A program made the translations under genes and the position numbers. From Curtobacterium sp. MCSS17_007 (GTDB taxonomy: Bacteria; Actinomycetota; Actinomycetes; Actinomycetales; Microbacteriaceae), in NCBI RefSeq assembly GCF_003234175.2, contig NZ_CP126257.1, forward strand, positions 2,976,001 through 3,040,000: a stretch of DNA of 64,000 nt, given 5' to 3'. A model generated the notes under the pieces. It was not told where the DNA came from, searched no databases, and saw only the letters and a list, made by a program, of their open reading frames with translations. Positions 7,928 through 17,211 of this stretch are shown here, in pieces. Positions within the stretch are counted from its first letter, which is position 1, and every line of letters begins with the position of its first letter.

Positions 7928-8657
7928 GGACGTCGTCCTTCCGGCCGCTGTGCTCGGTGACCTCGTCGTCGTCGAGGTGTCCCACGGCGGAGAACTCCTC
8001 GAGGGTCCACGACGCACCAGGTTCGTCGCGGTGCAGGCGTGTGAGCGACGCGTTCGCGACGGTGTGGTCCTCGGCGAAGGCCATGAGTGCGTGCTCGTCG
8101 AGGTCGAGGCAGACAGCGACGGCGAGCATCACGACCGCGTCATGTGCGGCGATGAGCAGCCGGTCGGTTCCTTCGAGGCGGTCGACGTCGGCCATCACGC
8201 TGCGCAGCCGGAGCATCACGTCCGCCCACGACTCCCCGCCGGCGGGCCGGTGGTAGTACTTGCCGAGCCACTGCCGTCGGCGTTCCTCGTCCGGGTACCG
8301 GTTCCGCACGCCCTGCCGGGTGAGGAGGTCGAGGACGCCGAGCTCACGATCGCGCAGCCGTTCATCGACGCGCCTCGGCGGCTCGGTCAGCCCGCCCGCC
8401 TCGAGCGCGATGCCGATCGTCTGCTGCGCACGCCGGTAGGGGGACACCCACAGCGCGACGGCCACGTCGTCGACCCCGCGGTCCGCGAGCTCCTGCCCCA
8501 GCGCTCGGGACTGTTCCTCGCCCAACGGACTGAGTGGGACGTCCGCGTCGCGGTGGTCGACCTCGATGACATCTGCTCCCGCGGCGTCAGCTCGGGCCGC
8601 GGCGATGTTCGCGGTGGACTCGCCGTGCCGCACGAGCCAGATCTCGGTGACTGCCAT
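7917..8657 (-). CDS. histidine phosphatase family protein
   Basis: A 246-residue protein with the phosphohistidine motif VRHGES at residues 9-14 (Arg10, His11) and the second catalytic histidine in LLIAAHDAVVM. This is the phosphoglycerate-mutase-like fold, used by many small phosphatases. The substrate is unknown. I chose the ATG at 8657 because TAGCGT lies 7 nt upstream, giving a leaderless start; an in-frame ATG 18 bp earlier is possible. Its 3' end overlaps nnrD, so the two genes are probably co-transcribed. Confidence 0.85.
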   Translation of the reverse strand: MAVTEIWLVRHGESTANIAAARADAAGADVIEVDHRDADVPLSPLGEEQSRALGQELADRGVDDVAVALWVSPYRRAQQTIGIALEAGGLTEPPRRVDERLRDRELGVLDLLTRQGVRNRYPDEERRRQWLGKYYHRPAGGESWADVMLRLRSVMADVDRLEGTDRLLIAAHDAVVMLAVAVCLDLDEHALMAFAEDHTVANASLTRLHRDEPGASWTLEEFSAVGHLDDDEVTEHSGRKDDVRVD

Positions 8658-8726
8658 GTCGCCGACGCTAGCCACGGCCCGCTGAGCCGCTTCCCGGCCG
8701 GTTGCACGCGGTCGAGGACGCCCTGG

Positions 8727-9692
8727 TCAGGTGGTGAGGTCGCGAGCGCTCCGCACCGGACGGGCTCGGCTGGGGAGCCCGGCGGTCCGCAACCGCAGCG
8801 AGAGCGCGTCGAGGTCCCACAGGTCCCGCCACTCGAGACGGACGATCACACGGACGGCCGGCACCGAGTTCAACCGCTCGTGGCGGCGTTTCTCGTCGAC
8901 GATGACCTGCGCTGCGGTCCGTCCGTTCCGGTACCGCTCTTGCGCGTACTTCGCGCGACCGTCGATCTCGACGATCACGCCTTGCTCCGGGAACCAGAAG
9001 TCCACCTCGTAGCGATGCCCTCCCACGTCGAACCGCTGCTGCAGGACGGGAGCAGGCAGCCCGAGCTCCCAGAACACCACGCGGGCGAGCGACTCCGCGG
9101 GTGACCCGGATCGAGGGTCGGCGAACTCGATCGAGCGTGCTGCGAGAGCACGCCCGCGGTGGTGCGGCAGCCCTCCGAGAGCCCGGTGGACGTCACGCTT
9201 CACCAGCCCCTGTCGGAGTGCCGCATCCGCGAGCACGACGGTCGTGCGGACGTCTCCCTGCAGTGCGACGTCAGCCACCGTCCTGGCGACGGACGTGAAC
9301 CGCAAGCCCCCGTGGGCGACCACGTCAGCGGGTTGTACGGGCCTGGTGTGAAGGACGAGCCCCTTCGTCCCACTGCGGTACTGCGTCTTCGGAACGGTCA
9401 GGTGCACGTCGTCCGGCCACCCTCGGAGCCAGGGCAGCCCGTGCACCGCGGCGGCAGAGACGTGCGAGCCCACAGCTGCCACGCTCCGGCGCCCCAGTCT
9501 CGCGAAGACCCGGGTCACGTAGCGGCGGCGAGGGCCTGCATCGTCCCAGTCGGCTCCCCTCACGAACGCGTTGGGCCCCACCCGCACCAGGCGGTCCGGG
9601 CCGTCGGAGTTCGCGCGGCGGCGAAGCGTCGCACCGGAACGTCCCGCGTCACGGGTGCAGTTGGCTCGGTAGATCGCGAGGGGCACTTCCAT
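8727..9692 (-). CDS. AbiEi-like N-terminal / DUF559 nuclease-fold protein
   Basis: A 321-residue protein of a group common and variable in actinobacteria. The N-terminal half resembles the winged-helix and antitoxin-like region of AbiEi proteins (DRLVRVGPNAFVRG; GSHVSAAAVHGLPW). The C-terminal half has the DUF559/Vsr-like PD-(D/E)xK pattern: Glu in PAESLARVVF, then EVDFWF and VIVEIDG. No AbiEii toxin partner lies beside it. A nuclease role is inference from fold only. The ATG at 9692 has GGAGAG very close upstream, so the start could instead be the more distant ATG at 9809. Confidence 0.65.
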   Translation of the reverse strand: MEVPLAIYRANCTRDAGRSGATLRRRANSDGPDRLVRVGPNAFVRGADWDDAGPRRRYVTRVFARLGRRSVAAVGSHVSAAAVHGLPWLRGWPDDVHLTVPKTQYRSGTKGLVLHTRPVQPADVVAHGGLRFTSVARTVADVALQGDVRTTVVLADAALRQGLVKRDVHRALGGLPHHRGRALAARSIEFADPRSGSPAESLARVVFWELGLPAPVLQQRFDVGGHRYEVDFWFPEQGVIVEIDGRAKYAQERYRNGRTAAQVIVDEKRRHERLNSVPAVRVIVRLEWRDLWDLDALSLRLRTAGLPSRARPVRSARDLTT

Positions 9693-10049
9693 CTCTCCAC
9701 CGTGGCTGCGGTCGGTCCCGGCCAGGTGGCCGGCATCGGAAACTGTGGACGCGCCTCCCGGCCGACGACGGTGTGCAGGACGATTCTTCGTGCCCATCAC
9801 AGTTGGCATGCGAGGCAGAACCGCGCATACGGGGCAGGAAAGAACCGCCTCCTACGCGCGGAACGACCTCGCACGCGCAAGACGGCCTCCCGCGCGCGGA
9901 ACTGCCTCGCCGACCGCCCCGACCCGGCCCGGCCCCCGGCCCCGCCCAGCCACCACCGCCGCGCGCGACGCGGCGCCGGGAGAACGCACCCGTGCTCCCC
10001 CGGCGCCGCAGTTCCCCGCCGACCCCGCTGCCCCGGGGTCGGCGGTGTC
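9693..10049. repeat. 357-bp gap with reverse-oriented CGCGTAGG repeats
   Basis: No credible gene is present. Between about 9820 and 9920 there are three or four degenerate units resembling the complement of TTCCGCGCGTAGG: CCTACGCGCGGAACGA, GCACGCGCAAGA and CGCGCGCGGAAC. They belong to the same family as the cluster at 6922-6990 but are inverted. The rest is C-rich and leads to the end of the mannosidase gene. Confidence 0.6.
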
Positions 10050-13000
10050 TCAGGCCCGCCGAACCCGCAACGTGACGATCTCGAACGGGCGCAGCGTGAG
10101 CACGACCGGTTCCCCGGCCGCCCACGACCCCGACCCGAGCGGCCGCTCCAGCAGGTCCACCGCCTCGACAGCGTCGACCTCGAACCCGAACGACATCCCG
10201 ACGTCCGACGCCCGACCGCCCGACGCCTCGTAGAGCCGCACGACGACGTCCCCGGAGCGATCCTCGGCGAGCTTCACGGCCTCGACGAGCACCTGGGGCG
10301 AGGACACGGTGACGAGCGGGTCGACCGTGGCTGAGCCCGGCACCGAGCGCACCGGCAGGTTGAGCCGGTACCCGGAGTCCGCCGCGTCGAGCACCGAGGC
10401 TCCCGTCCGCAGCACCGTCCGGAACACGTGGTGCCCCTGGTCGGCGTGCGGGTCCGGGAACGTCGGCGCGCGCAGCAGCGACTCCCGCACCAGGGTCGTC
10501 GTCCCACCGTCGGGCCGGGTCGACCGGGTGATGTCGTGTCCGTACGTCGAGTCGTTCGCGACCGCGACCCCGAACCCGGGCTCCGCGACGTGCACCCACC
10601 GGTGCGCGGAGGTCTCGAAGCGCGCCATGTCCCACGAGGTGTTCTGGTGCGTCGGCCGGTCGATGTGCCCGAACTGGATCTCGCTCGACGCGACGGACGC
10701 CCGGACGTCGAGCGGGAACGCGAGCTTGAGGAGCTTCTGCTTCTCGTGCCACTCGACCTCGGTCTCGACGTGCAGCTCGGGCTGCCCCGCGACGGCTGTG
10801 TACCGGGTGGTCACCGACGACGTGCCGAACGGCCGCATCACGACGAGTGCGTCGCCGTCCACGTCGACCGACGCAGCCGACAGCACGGTGCCGCTCCGCT
10901 GGTAGGCGCGGTCGATGTCCCACGCCTCCCACTGGTTCGGGGTGTCGCGGAACACCGTGTACTGCGCGGCAGCAGCCCCGGGCGCGATCGCGTCGCGTCC
11001 GGTCGCGTGGTCGACGAACGACACGACGTGGCCCTCCGCGTCGACGGTCGCGGTGACGACACCGGTGTCGAAGACGAAGCGGTCACCGCTCCGGACGGGA
11101 GGCACGGCCTCCTCCGCCGACGCCGCGGAACCGCCCAGGGCGGTCACCCCGCCCGCCGCCACGGGCGAGGCGTTGAAGCGCACCACCGTCCCGACCTCGG
11201 CGCTGCCGCCGGTCCCGACGGTGCCGGGATCCCGGGGAGCATCGAGCACGGCCCCACCGTCCCCGACGAACGCGGTCGCGGACGCCCCGACCCCGGCGAG
11301 CACCGGCGCCCCACCGCTCGCGAGCGCGGACGTCGAGGCGCCGATGAGCCCCTCGAGGACCTCCGCCACCCGGGCGTACTCGGCCTCGGCGTTCTCGTAC
11401 ACCCACGCGATCGACGACCCCGGCAGGATGTCGTGGAACTGCTGCAGGAGCACGGTGTGCCAGACGGACTCGAGCTCGTCGTACGGGTACTCGGTGCCGA
11501 GTCGGACGGCCGCGGTGGCCGCCCAGAGCTCGGCCTCGCGGAGCAGGTGCTCGGAGCGCCGGTTGCCCTGCTTCGTCCGGATCTGCGACGTGTACGTGCC
11601 GCGGTGGAACTCGAGGTACATCTCCCCCGACCACACCGCGGGCTCCGGCAGGACCCGCTCGAGCTCCTCGAAGACGTCGGCCGGGGTGCCGAGGTCGACC
11701 CGCGGTGAGCCGTCGAGGTCGTGCTGGCGCCGGGCGGCCGCGACCATCTCGCGGGTGGGTCCGCCACCGCCGTCACCGAAGCCGTACAGGAGCATCGAGG
11801 TGTTCGCGACGCCGCGCTCCTTGTTCCCGCGCTCGCCGCGGTGCAGGTCGGCCGCCGAGACGTCCGAGTTGTACGTGTCGGCCGGGGGCAGGTGCGTCAG
11901 GACGCGCGAACCGTCGATGCCCTCCCAGTGGAAGGACGTGTGCGGGATGACGTTCGTCTCGTTCCACGAGGGCTTCTGCGTGACGAACCACTTCGACCCG
12001 GCGGCGCGGACGATCTGCGGCAGGGCTCCGGTGTAGCCGAACGAGTCGGGCAGCCAGGCCTCGGGGGTGTCGACGCCGAACTCCTCGAGGAAGAGCCGCT
12101 TGCCGGCGACGAACTGCCGCGCCAGCGCCTCACCCCCGGGCAGGTTCGTGTCGGACTCGACCCACATGCCGCCGACCGGGATCCACCGGCCCTCGGCGAC
12201 GCGCTGCTTGATCCGCGCCCAGATCGACGGGTAGCCGTCACGGATCCACGCGTACTGCTGCGCGGAGGAGCACGCGAACGTGAAGTCCGGGTCCTGGTCC
12301 ATCAGGTCGAGCACGTTCGAGAACGTGCGCGCGCACTTCCGGATCGTCTCGCGGACCGGCCAGAGCCAGGCGGAGTCGATGTGGGCGTGCCCGACGGCGA
12401 CGGCCCGGTGCGCGGCGGCGCTGGCGGGCACGGCGAGCGCCGGGGCGAGCACGGCGCGGGCCTCGGCCGCGGTGCCGGCGACGTCGTCGGGGTCGAGGGC
12501 GTCGGCGGCCCGCTCGAGCACGCGCAGCAGGTCCGCGCCGCGGGTGCCGTCGGTGGGCAGCTCGGCCATGAGCCCGCGGAGCACCCAGACGTCCTGCTGG
12601 AGCTCCCACACGGTGTCGTCCCGCTCGACCAGCTCGAGCGTACGGAGGCGGTAGATCGGCTCGGTGCCGGCGGTGGCCTTCGAGCCGAGCGGAGTGGCCC
12701 CCTGGAAGTCGTCGCCGCCGATGTCCGGGTTCGCGGCGGCCTCGACGTAGACCTCGAAGGAGCCGCCGGGGCCGACCTCGACGGGCACGGTGTCGTTCCG
12801 CGGCTCGATGCCCTTGATCGTCGAGCCGTCGGTGCGCCAGGCGAGCCCCTCGGCCTGGAACCCGGGCTGCCGCTTCGAGAACCCGAGGTCGACCCGGAGC
12901 TCGACGGTGGTGCCCGGGTCGACCCCGAAGTCGTCCGGCACGGTGCCGCGCACCCGGAACCAGGTGGTCCCCCAGGGCCGACCGCCCCAGGCGTCACCGA

Positions 13001-13172
13001 CACGGAAGGGCGTGTACTCGGCGGCGGCTGCCTCGGTGAACGGCACCGGTTCGTCCGGCACCTGCCAGGCGTCGACGGTGACCGGGGCCGAGCGACGGTG
13101 CACGGCGGGGTCGATGCGGTCCCGGACGAGACGGGCGATCCGGGCTTCGACGAGGGGTTCGTCGTGGTGCAT
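10050..13172 (-). CDS. alpha-mannosidase, glycoside hydrolase family 38
   Basis: A 1040-residue enzyme without signal peptide, so it should act on imported mannosides in the cytosol. After an N-terminal beta domain, the catalytic domain has the zinc-binding HAHIDSAWLW near residue 262 and the nucleophile-aspartate segment WLPDSFGYTG near 374. The SWNETNVIPHTSFHWEG stretch also belongs to the GH38 active site. C-terminal beta-sandwich domains complete the usual length. It removes terminal alpha-mannose, as found on yeast mannan and N-glycans. The ATG at 13172 follows AAAGGA. It is the last gene of an operon with a carbohydrate ABC importer, which supports uptake followed by hydrolysis. Confidence 0.93.
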   Translation of the reverse strand: MHHDEPLVEARIARLVRDRIDPAVHRRSAPVTVDAWQVPDEPVPFTEAAAAEYTPFRVGDAWGGRPWGTTWFRVRGTVPDDFGVDPGTTVELRVDLGFSKRQPGFQAEGLAWRTDGSTIKGIEPRNDTVPVEVGPGGSFEVYVEAAANPDIGGDDFQGATPLGSKATAGTEPIYRLRTLELVERDDTVWELQQDVWVLRGLMAELPTDGTRGADLLRVLERAADALDPDDVAGTAAEARAVLAPALAVPASAAAHRAVAVGHAHIDSAWLWPVRETIRKCARTFSNVLDLMDQDPDFTFACSSAQQYAWIRDGYPSIWARIKQRVAEGRWIPVGGMWVESDTNLPGGEALARQFVAGKRLFLEEFGVDTPEAWLPDSFGYTGALPQIVRAAGSKWFVTQKPSWNETNVIPHTSFHWEGIDGSRVLTHLPPADTYNSDVSAADLHRGERGNKERGVANTSMLLYGFGDGGGGPTREMVAAARRQHDLDGSPRVDLGTPADVFEELERVLPEPAVWSGEMYLEFHRGTYTSQIRTKQGNRRSEHLLREAELWAATAAVRLGTEYPYDELESVWHTVLLQQFHDILPGSSIAWVYENAEAEYARVAEVLEGLIGASTSALASGGAPVLAGVGASATAFVGDGGAVLDAPRDPGTVGTGGSAEVGTVVRFNASPVAAGGVTALGGSAASAEEAVPPVRSGDRFVFDTGVVTATVDAEGHVVSFVDHATGRDAIAPGAAAAQYTVFRDTPNQWEAWDIDRAYQRSGTVLSAASVDVDGDALVVMRPFGTSSVTTRYTAVAGQPELHVETEVEWHEKQKLLKLAFPLDVRASVASSEIQFGHIDRPTHQNTSWDMARFETSAHRWVHVAEPGFGVAVANDSTYGHDITRSTRPDGGTTTLVRESLLRAPTFPDPHADQGHHVFRTVLRTGASVLDAADSGYRLNLPVRSVPGSATVDPLVTVSSPQVLVEAVKLAEDRSGDVVVRLYEASGGRASDVGMSFGFEVDAVEAVDLLERPLGSGSWAAGEPVVLTLRPFEIVTLRVRRA

Positions 13173-13233
13173 GGAGGTGGTTCCTTTCCAGCAGGGGCGG
13201 TCGGGCGCGGTGCCCGGAGAGCACGAGGGGCGG

Positions 13234-14133
13234 TCAGCCCTTGATGCCGCCGGCGAGGGCGTTGCCCCCACCGAGGCCGCGGGACACGAGCACGTAGAGG
13301 GCGATGACCGGCACGGAGTACACGATCGAGAACGCGGCGAGCTGCCCGTAGGCGACGGCCCCGTTCTGCCCGAAGAAGTTGAAGATGCTCACCGCGGCGG
13401 GCACCTTGTCGGGCGAGAGCAGCAGGACGAAGGGCACGAAGAAGTTCCCCCACGCCTGGATGAACACGAAGATGAACACGACGGCGATCCCCGGGCGCAT
13501 GAGCGGCACGACGATGCGCGTCAGCGTGGTGAACATCGACGCGCCGTCGGTCCAGGCCGCTTCCTCGAGGGAGATCGGCACCGAGTCCATGAAGTTCTTC
13601 GCCATCCAGATCGCCATCGGCAGGCTGGTCGCGGCGAGGAAGAACACGCAGCCCCACACGTTGTCGATGAGGTTGAGCGACACGAACAGCGCGTAGACGG
13701 GCACCATCATCGCGGTGATGGGCAGGCCGGTGCCGAACAGGATGCTGTACAGGAACGGCTTGTTGACCCGCATCTTGTACCGGGACAGCGGGTACGCGGC
13801 GAGCAGGGCGAACACCACCGTGACGACGGCGGTGCCGCCGGAGAGCAGCAGGCTGTTCGCGAGCGGGATGAACGACAGCTCCGGGGTGAGCACCTGCGTG
13901 AAGTTGTCGAGCGTGAACTGCGACGGGATCTTCACGGACAGTGACGCCTGCGTGTCCACCGAGGCGAGCACGAGCCAGAGCAGCGGCACCGCGAAGCACA
14001 CGGCGATGACGAGCAGGACGACGTTCGACACCCAGCGCATGGTGCGGCCACGCGGCGAGGTCATGTGCATCGCACCCGGAGCCGTCACGGAACGGGTCGC
14101 GTTCGACACGGGACGGTCAGCGGTGAGGGCCAT
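13234..14133 (-). CDS. carbohydrate ABC transporter permease (MalG/LacG type)
   Basis: A 299-residue permease with six predicted membrane helices, the first beginning VSNVVLLVIAVCFAVPLLWL. The EAA loop reads EEAAWTDGASMFTTLTRIVVP. The protein is typical of the CUT1 family, which handles oligosaccharides. The ATG at 14133 lies 2 bp after the stop of its partner permease. No ATPase gene is in this operon, as is normal for CUT1 systems in actinobacteria that share a common MsiK-like ATPase encoded elsewhere. Confidence 0.92.
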   Translation of the reverse strand: MALTADRPVSNATRSVTAPGAMHMTSPRGRTMRWVSNVVLLVIAVCFAVPLLWLVLASVDTQASLSVKIPSQFTLDNFTQVLTPELSFIPLANSLLLSGGTAVVTVVFALLAAYPLSRYKMRVNKPFLYSILFGTGLPITAMMVPVYALFVSLNLIDNVWGCVFFLAATSLPMAIWMAKNFMDSVPISLEEAAWTDGASMFTTLTRIVVPLMRPGIAVVFIFVFIQAWGNFFVPFVLLLSPDKVPAAVSIFNFFGQNGAVAYGQLAAFSIVYSVPVIALYVLVSRGLGGGNALAGGIKG

Positions 14134-14135
14134 GG

Positions 14136-15086
14136 TCAGTCCACCTCCGGCTTGAGCGCCCGGATGTAGATGATCGAGAACACCGCGCCGACGACCAGGA
14201 GGATCGTCGCGATCGCGGTCCCGAAGCCGAGCTGCGAGAACTTGAACGCCTCCTGGTACGCCAGGATCGGCAGGGTCGACGAGTTCGTGCCCGGCCCGCC
14301 GCCCGTCATCACGAAGATGAGGGTGAAGACCGACAGCGTCTGCAGCGTCGTGAGCATGAGGTTCGTCGAGATCGACCGGCGGATGACCGGCAGCGTGATG
14401 TAGACGAGCCGCTGCCAGCCGGTCGCACCGTCCACCTCGGCGGACTCGGTGATCTCCTCGGGAACCTCCTGCACGGCCGCCGAGTACACGAGCATCGAGA
14501 ACGCGGTGCCGCGCCAGACATTCGCCAAGACGACCGCGATCATCGGGTACGTGTAGAGCCAGTTCGGCCCGCTGATCCCGATGGAGGCGAGGAACGAGTT
14601 GAGCGTGCCCTCGTCGTGGAAGAAGGCGTACGCGGCGAACGAGGCGACGATCTCCGGCAGGACCCACGCGGCGACCACGAACGTGCCGACGACCGCGCGG
14701 ACGGCCTTGTTCGCACTGCGCATGAGGAGCGCGAGCCCGAGACCGAGCACGTTCTGCCCGACCACCGCCGAGGCGATGAGGAACACGATCGTCAGGACGA
14801 CGGACTTCGGGAAGTCCGGGTCCTGGAAGAGCTCGACGTAGTTCTGGAACCCGACGAACTGCTGGTTCGCCGCGTCGACGCCGGTCAGGGCGGCGTTGGT
14901 GAAGGACCCGTAGAACGACGAGATGACCGGGCCGAGCAGGAAGATGACGAGCAGGACCACGGCGGGCAGGAGCGGGACGACCCGCGTCGCGTTCCGCAGG
15001 GGGCGCCGCTTGCGCGGCACGGGTGGATCGGTGCGCTTCGGCGCGCCGGGCGCCGACAGCGTCGGCGCGAGAGGGGTGCTGGACAC
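14136..15086 (-). CDS. carbohydrate ABC transporter permease (MalF/LacF type)
   Basis: A 316-residue permease. About 35 cytoplasmic residues rich in Pro, Arg and Lys precede the first helix (VVPLLPAVVLLVIFLLGPVI), with five more helices after it. The EAA loop reads ESAEVDGATGWQRLVYITLP. It pairs with the downstream permease to form the mannoside channel. The 174-bp gap to the upstream binding-protein gene holds two hairpins, so expression of the permeases may be lower than that of the lipoprotein. Confidence 0.92.
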   Translation of the reverse strand: MSSTPLAPTLSAPGAPKRTDPPVPRKRRPLRNATRVVPLLPAVVLLVIFLLGPVISSFYGSFTNAALTGVDAANQQFVGFQNYVELFQDPDFPKSVVLTIVFLIASAVVGQNVLGLGLALLMRSANKAVRAVVGTFVVAAWVLPEIVASFAAYAFFHDEGTLNSFLASIGISGPNWLYTYPMIAVVLANVWRGTAFSMLVYSAAVQEVPEEITESAEVDGATGWQRLVYITLPVIRRSISTNLMLTTLQTLSVFTLIFVMTGGGPGTNSSTLPILAYQEAFKFSQLGFGTAIATILLVVGAVFSIIYIRALKPEVD

Positions 15087-15156
15087 GTGGATGCCTTCCG
15101 GGTGCGGAGGGGTTCCGAAGGTGGGTGGGGGACGGACTGGGCCCCGACCGCCGGTT

Positions 15157-15242
15157 CCGACGCGCCGCGGAGCTTGCGGAGCGGCGCGTCGGCCGTGCGG
15201 TTGGGAGAGGCGCGGTGCACGGGGTGACCCGCGCCTCCTGTC
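15157..15242. terminator. two hairpins between the binding protein and permease genes
   Basis: The first has a 12-bp perfect stem, CCGACGCGCCGC at 15157-15168 with its complement at 15181-15192. The second pairs AGGCGCGG (15208-15215) with CCGCGCCT (15229-15236) and belongs to the GGGAGGCGCG family. Lying after the lipoprotein gene inside the operon, they probably cause partial termination or protect the upstream mRNA end. Confidence 0.6.
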
Positions 15243-15260
15243 CGTCAGACGGTCACGCCG

Positions 15261-16622
15261 CTAACCGGCGGAGACGGTGTTTTCCTTGCCGACGACGCCC
15301 TCGACGGCCTTGTCGTAGACGGCTGCGGCCTCGGACGGCGACTGCTGACCGGTCATGACGGACTCCATCGCGACCTGGATGGCGTTCGACACCTGCGCGT
15401 ACTCGCTCGTCGCCGGACGGAAGTTGGTGTGCTCCACCAGGCCGGAGAAGAACTCGAAGGTGGGGTTGGCGCCGGTGTACTCCGGGTCCTCGGCGACGTC
15501 CTTCCGGACGGCGATCTGGCTGTTCTCGGAGTCGTACTTGATGGAGCCGTCCTTGTCGAGGAACATCGTGATGAAGTCGAAGGCGGCCTGCGGGTCCTTC
15601 GACTTCGCACCGACCGACAGCGTCCATCCACCGGACATCGAGTTGTACCCGGGCTCCTGGCCGTTCTGGGTCGGGAACGGTGCCTGGCCCATCACGTCGT
15701 TCCACTCCTTCCACGGAGCGGTACCGGTCTCGAGCCACGTGCCCGACTGCCACGAGCCGTCCAGGTCGATGGCGAGCTTTCCCTCCGGGAGCCACGTCTG
15801 CGTGATCGTCGTGCCGATGTTCGTGTCGAGCGCCTGCTGCGGGGTCGGGCCGAGGTCGCCCTGGTAGACGTCCTCGATGAACTGCAGCGAGTCCTCGAAC
15901 TGCTTCGACCCGACGACCCACTTGCCGTCCTGGTACAGCGTGTTGCCGTCACCGTCCGCGCCGTAGAGCAGCATCTCGAAGCCCTGCATGGTCGAGGCCT
16001 CGCCCTGTGCCTTCCCGGAGTAGATGTTGAACGGGATGACGTCCGGGTCCTGCTCCTTGATGGTCTTCGCCGCGGCGAGCACGTCGTCCCAGGTCTTCGG
16101 CTTCCACGGCACCGGCAGGCCGACCTTCTCGAAGATGTCCTTGTTGTACCAGAGCGCCCGGGTGTCGGTGCCCATCGGGACGCCGTAGATCTTGCCGTCC
16201 TCGCCCTCGCCGGCCTGCTTGGCGTTGTCGTAGAACTGGTCCCACTCGTCCCACTTCTCCGTGTACTGGTCGATCGGCAGCAGGTACCCGGCGTCGGCGT
16301 CCGCCTTGATGCGGAAGGTGTCCTCGTAGATGACGTCCGGAGCGGTCGCGGGCGCGCGGTTCATGAGGGCGAGCTTGGTGGCGTAGTCGTCCTCCTGCGC
16401 CTGGATCGGCACGAGCTCGACCTTCTTGCCCGGGTTGGCCTTCTCGTACTCGGTCTTCACTTCCTTCATCTGAGCGTCGAGCTGCTGGAAGGCGCCGAAC
16501 TTCTGGTAGGCGATCTTGATCGTGTCGCTCGAGGCAGAGCCCGAGCTGGAACAACCCGCCAGCCCGACCGCGGCGACTGCCACGGATGCGAGACCGGCGA
16601 TGATTCGGGTGCGGCGTTTCAT
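15261..16622 (-). CDS. carbohydrate ABC transporter substrate-binding lipoprotein
   Basis: A 453-residue CUT1-type binding protein. Signal peptide MKRRTRIIAGLASVAVAAVG leads to the lipobox LAGC with Cys24. The mature protein has the maltose-binding-protein fold, with TDTRALWYNKDIFEKVGLP as the recognisable family segment and many aromatic residues suited to sugar stacking. The ATG at 16622 follows AAGGAG by 6 nt. As first gene before two permeases and an alpha-mannosidase, it most likely binds alpha-mannosides or manno-oligosaccharides; this is inference from context. Confidence 0.92.
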   Translation of the reverse strand: MKRRTRIIAGLASVAVAAVGLAGCSSSGSASSDTIKIAYQKFGAFQQLDAQMKEVKTEYEKANPGKKVELVPIQAQEDDYATKLALMNRAPATAPDVIYEDTFRIKADADAGYLLPIDQYTEKWDEWDQFYDNAKQAGEGEDGKIYGVPMGTDTRALWYNKDIFEKVGLPVPWKPKTWDDVLAAAKTIKEQDPDVIPFNIYSGKAQGEASTMQGFEMLLYGADGDGNTLYQDGKWVVGSKQFEDSLQFIEDVYQGDLGPTPQQALDTNIGTTITQTWLPEGKLAIDLDGSWQSGTWLETGTAPWKEWNDVMGQAPFPTQNGQEPGYNSMSGGWTLSVGAKSKDPQAAFDFITMFLDKDGSIKYDSENSQIAVRKDVAEDPEYTGANPTFEFFSGLVEHTNFRPATSEYAQVSNAIQVAMESVMTGQQSPSEAAAVYDKAVEGVVGKENTVSAG

Positions 16623-16675
16623 CGGTGCTCCTTTGCACGGGATGTCCGCGGGCTCCGTCACCCGCGCGCAGGATT

Positions 16676-16704
16676 AGTACAGCGTGTGGACTTATTCGTG
16701 TCAA
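16676..16704 (-). promoter_or_regulatory. promoter of the alpha-mannoside operon
   Basis: On the minus strand, TTGACA (16704-16699), a 17-bp spacer and TGTACT (16681-16676) form a good sigma-70-type promoter. It lies 54 bp upstream of the binding-protein ATG. CTTGACACGAATAAG covers the -35 region and has weak CTT/AAG symmetry that could belong to an operator, but no clear LacI-family site is visible. Confidence 0.65.
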
Positions 16705-16803
16705 GCACTTTTCGTCACGGGTCGGCAACGGTCCCGAGGGCGCGGGGGACGGGGGGTCGGTGCCTGCGGTCCCCCGAGGCACGGCGCCCGCACTTGACGA
16801 TCC

Positions 16804-17052
16804 CGGGCGTACCAGGCGGGAACGGGCGTACCTGGCCTGCCGGAACGACCAGGTACGCCCGGAAGCGCCAGCCATCGCGGGCGTTCTGGGAAGGAACGGT
16901 CACCTGGAGACGCGGCACGACGAAGCAACCCCGTGCGCCGGGCGAGATCGGGCGTACCAGGCGGGAACGGGCGTACCTGGCCTGCCGGAACGACCAGGTA
17001 CGCCCGGAAGCGCCAGCCATCGCGGGCGTTCTGGGAAGGAACGGGCACCTGG
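16804..17052. repeat. 104-bp direct repeat, two copies
   Basis: Copy 1 spans 16804-16907 and copy 2 spans 16949-17052. They differ at one base, T16900 against G17045. Each contains GGGCGTACCAGG, then GGGCGTACCTGG, then its exact complement CCAGGTACGCCC, so each can form a 12-bp hairpin. They lie in the 589-bp gap between the mannoside operon promoter and the phzF-like gene. I see no credible gene in this gap. Confidence 0.9.
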
Positions 17053-17211
17053 CGGTCGGGTGCGGGCAGCCCCGCCCGGGTCACGCGACCGGGGTGGCGC
17101 CGCCCGGGTCGGGCCAGCAAGGTGGCGCCGCCCGGGTCGGGCCAGCGGGGCCGTGTCGCGGGTCGGGCCAGCGGGGTCGCGCAGCCGATCGGACGATGGG
17201 GGCGCCGCCGG

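Noticed and set aside
8727..9692. Complete AbiE-type toxin-antitoxin system
   Set aside because: Only the AbiEi-like protein is present; no nucleotidyltransferase toxin gene adjoins it.
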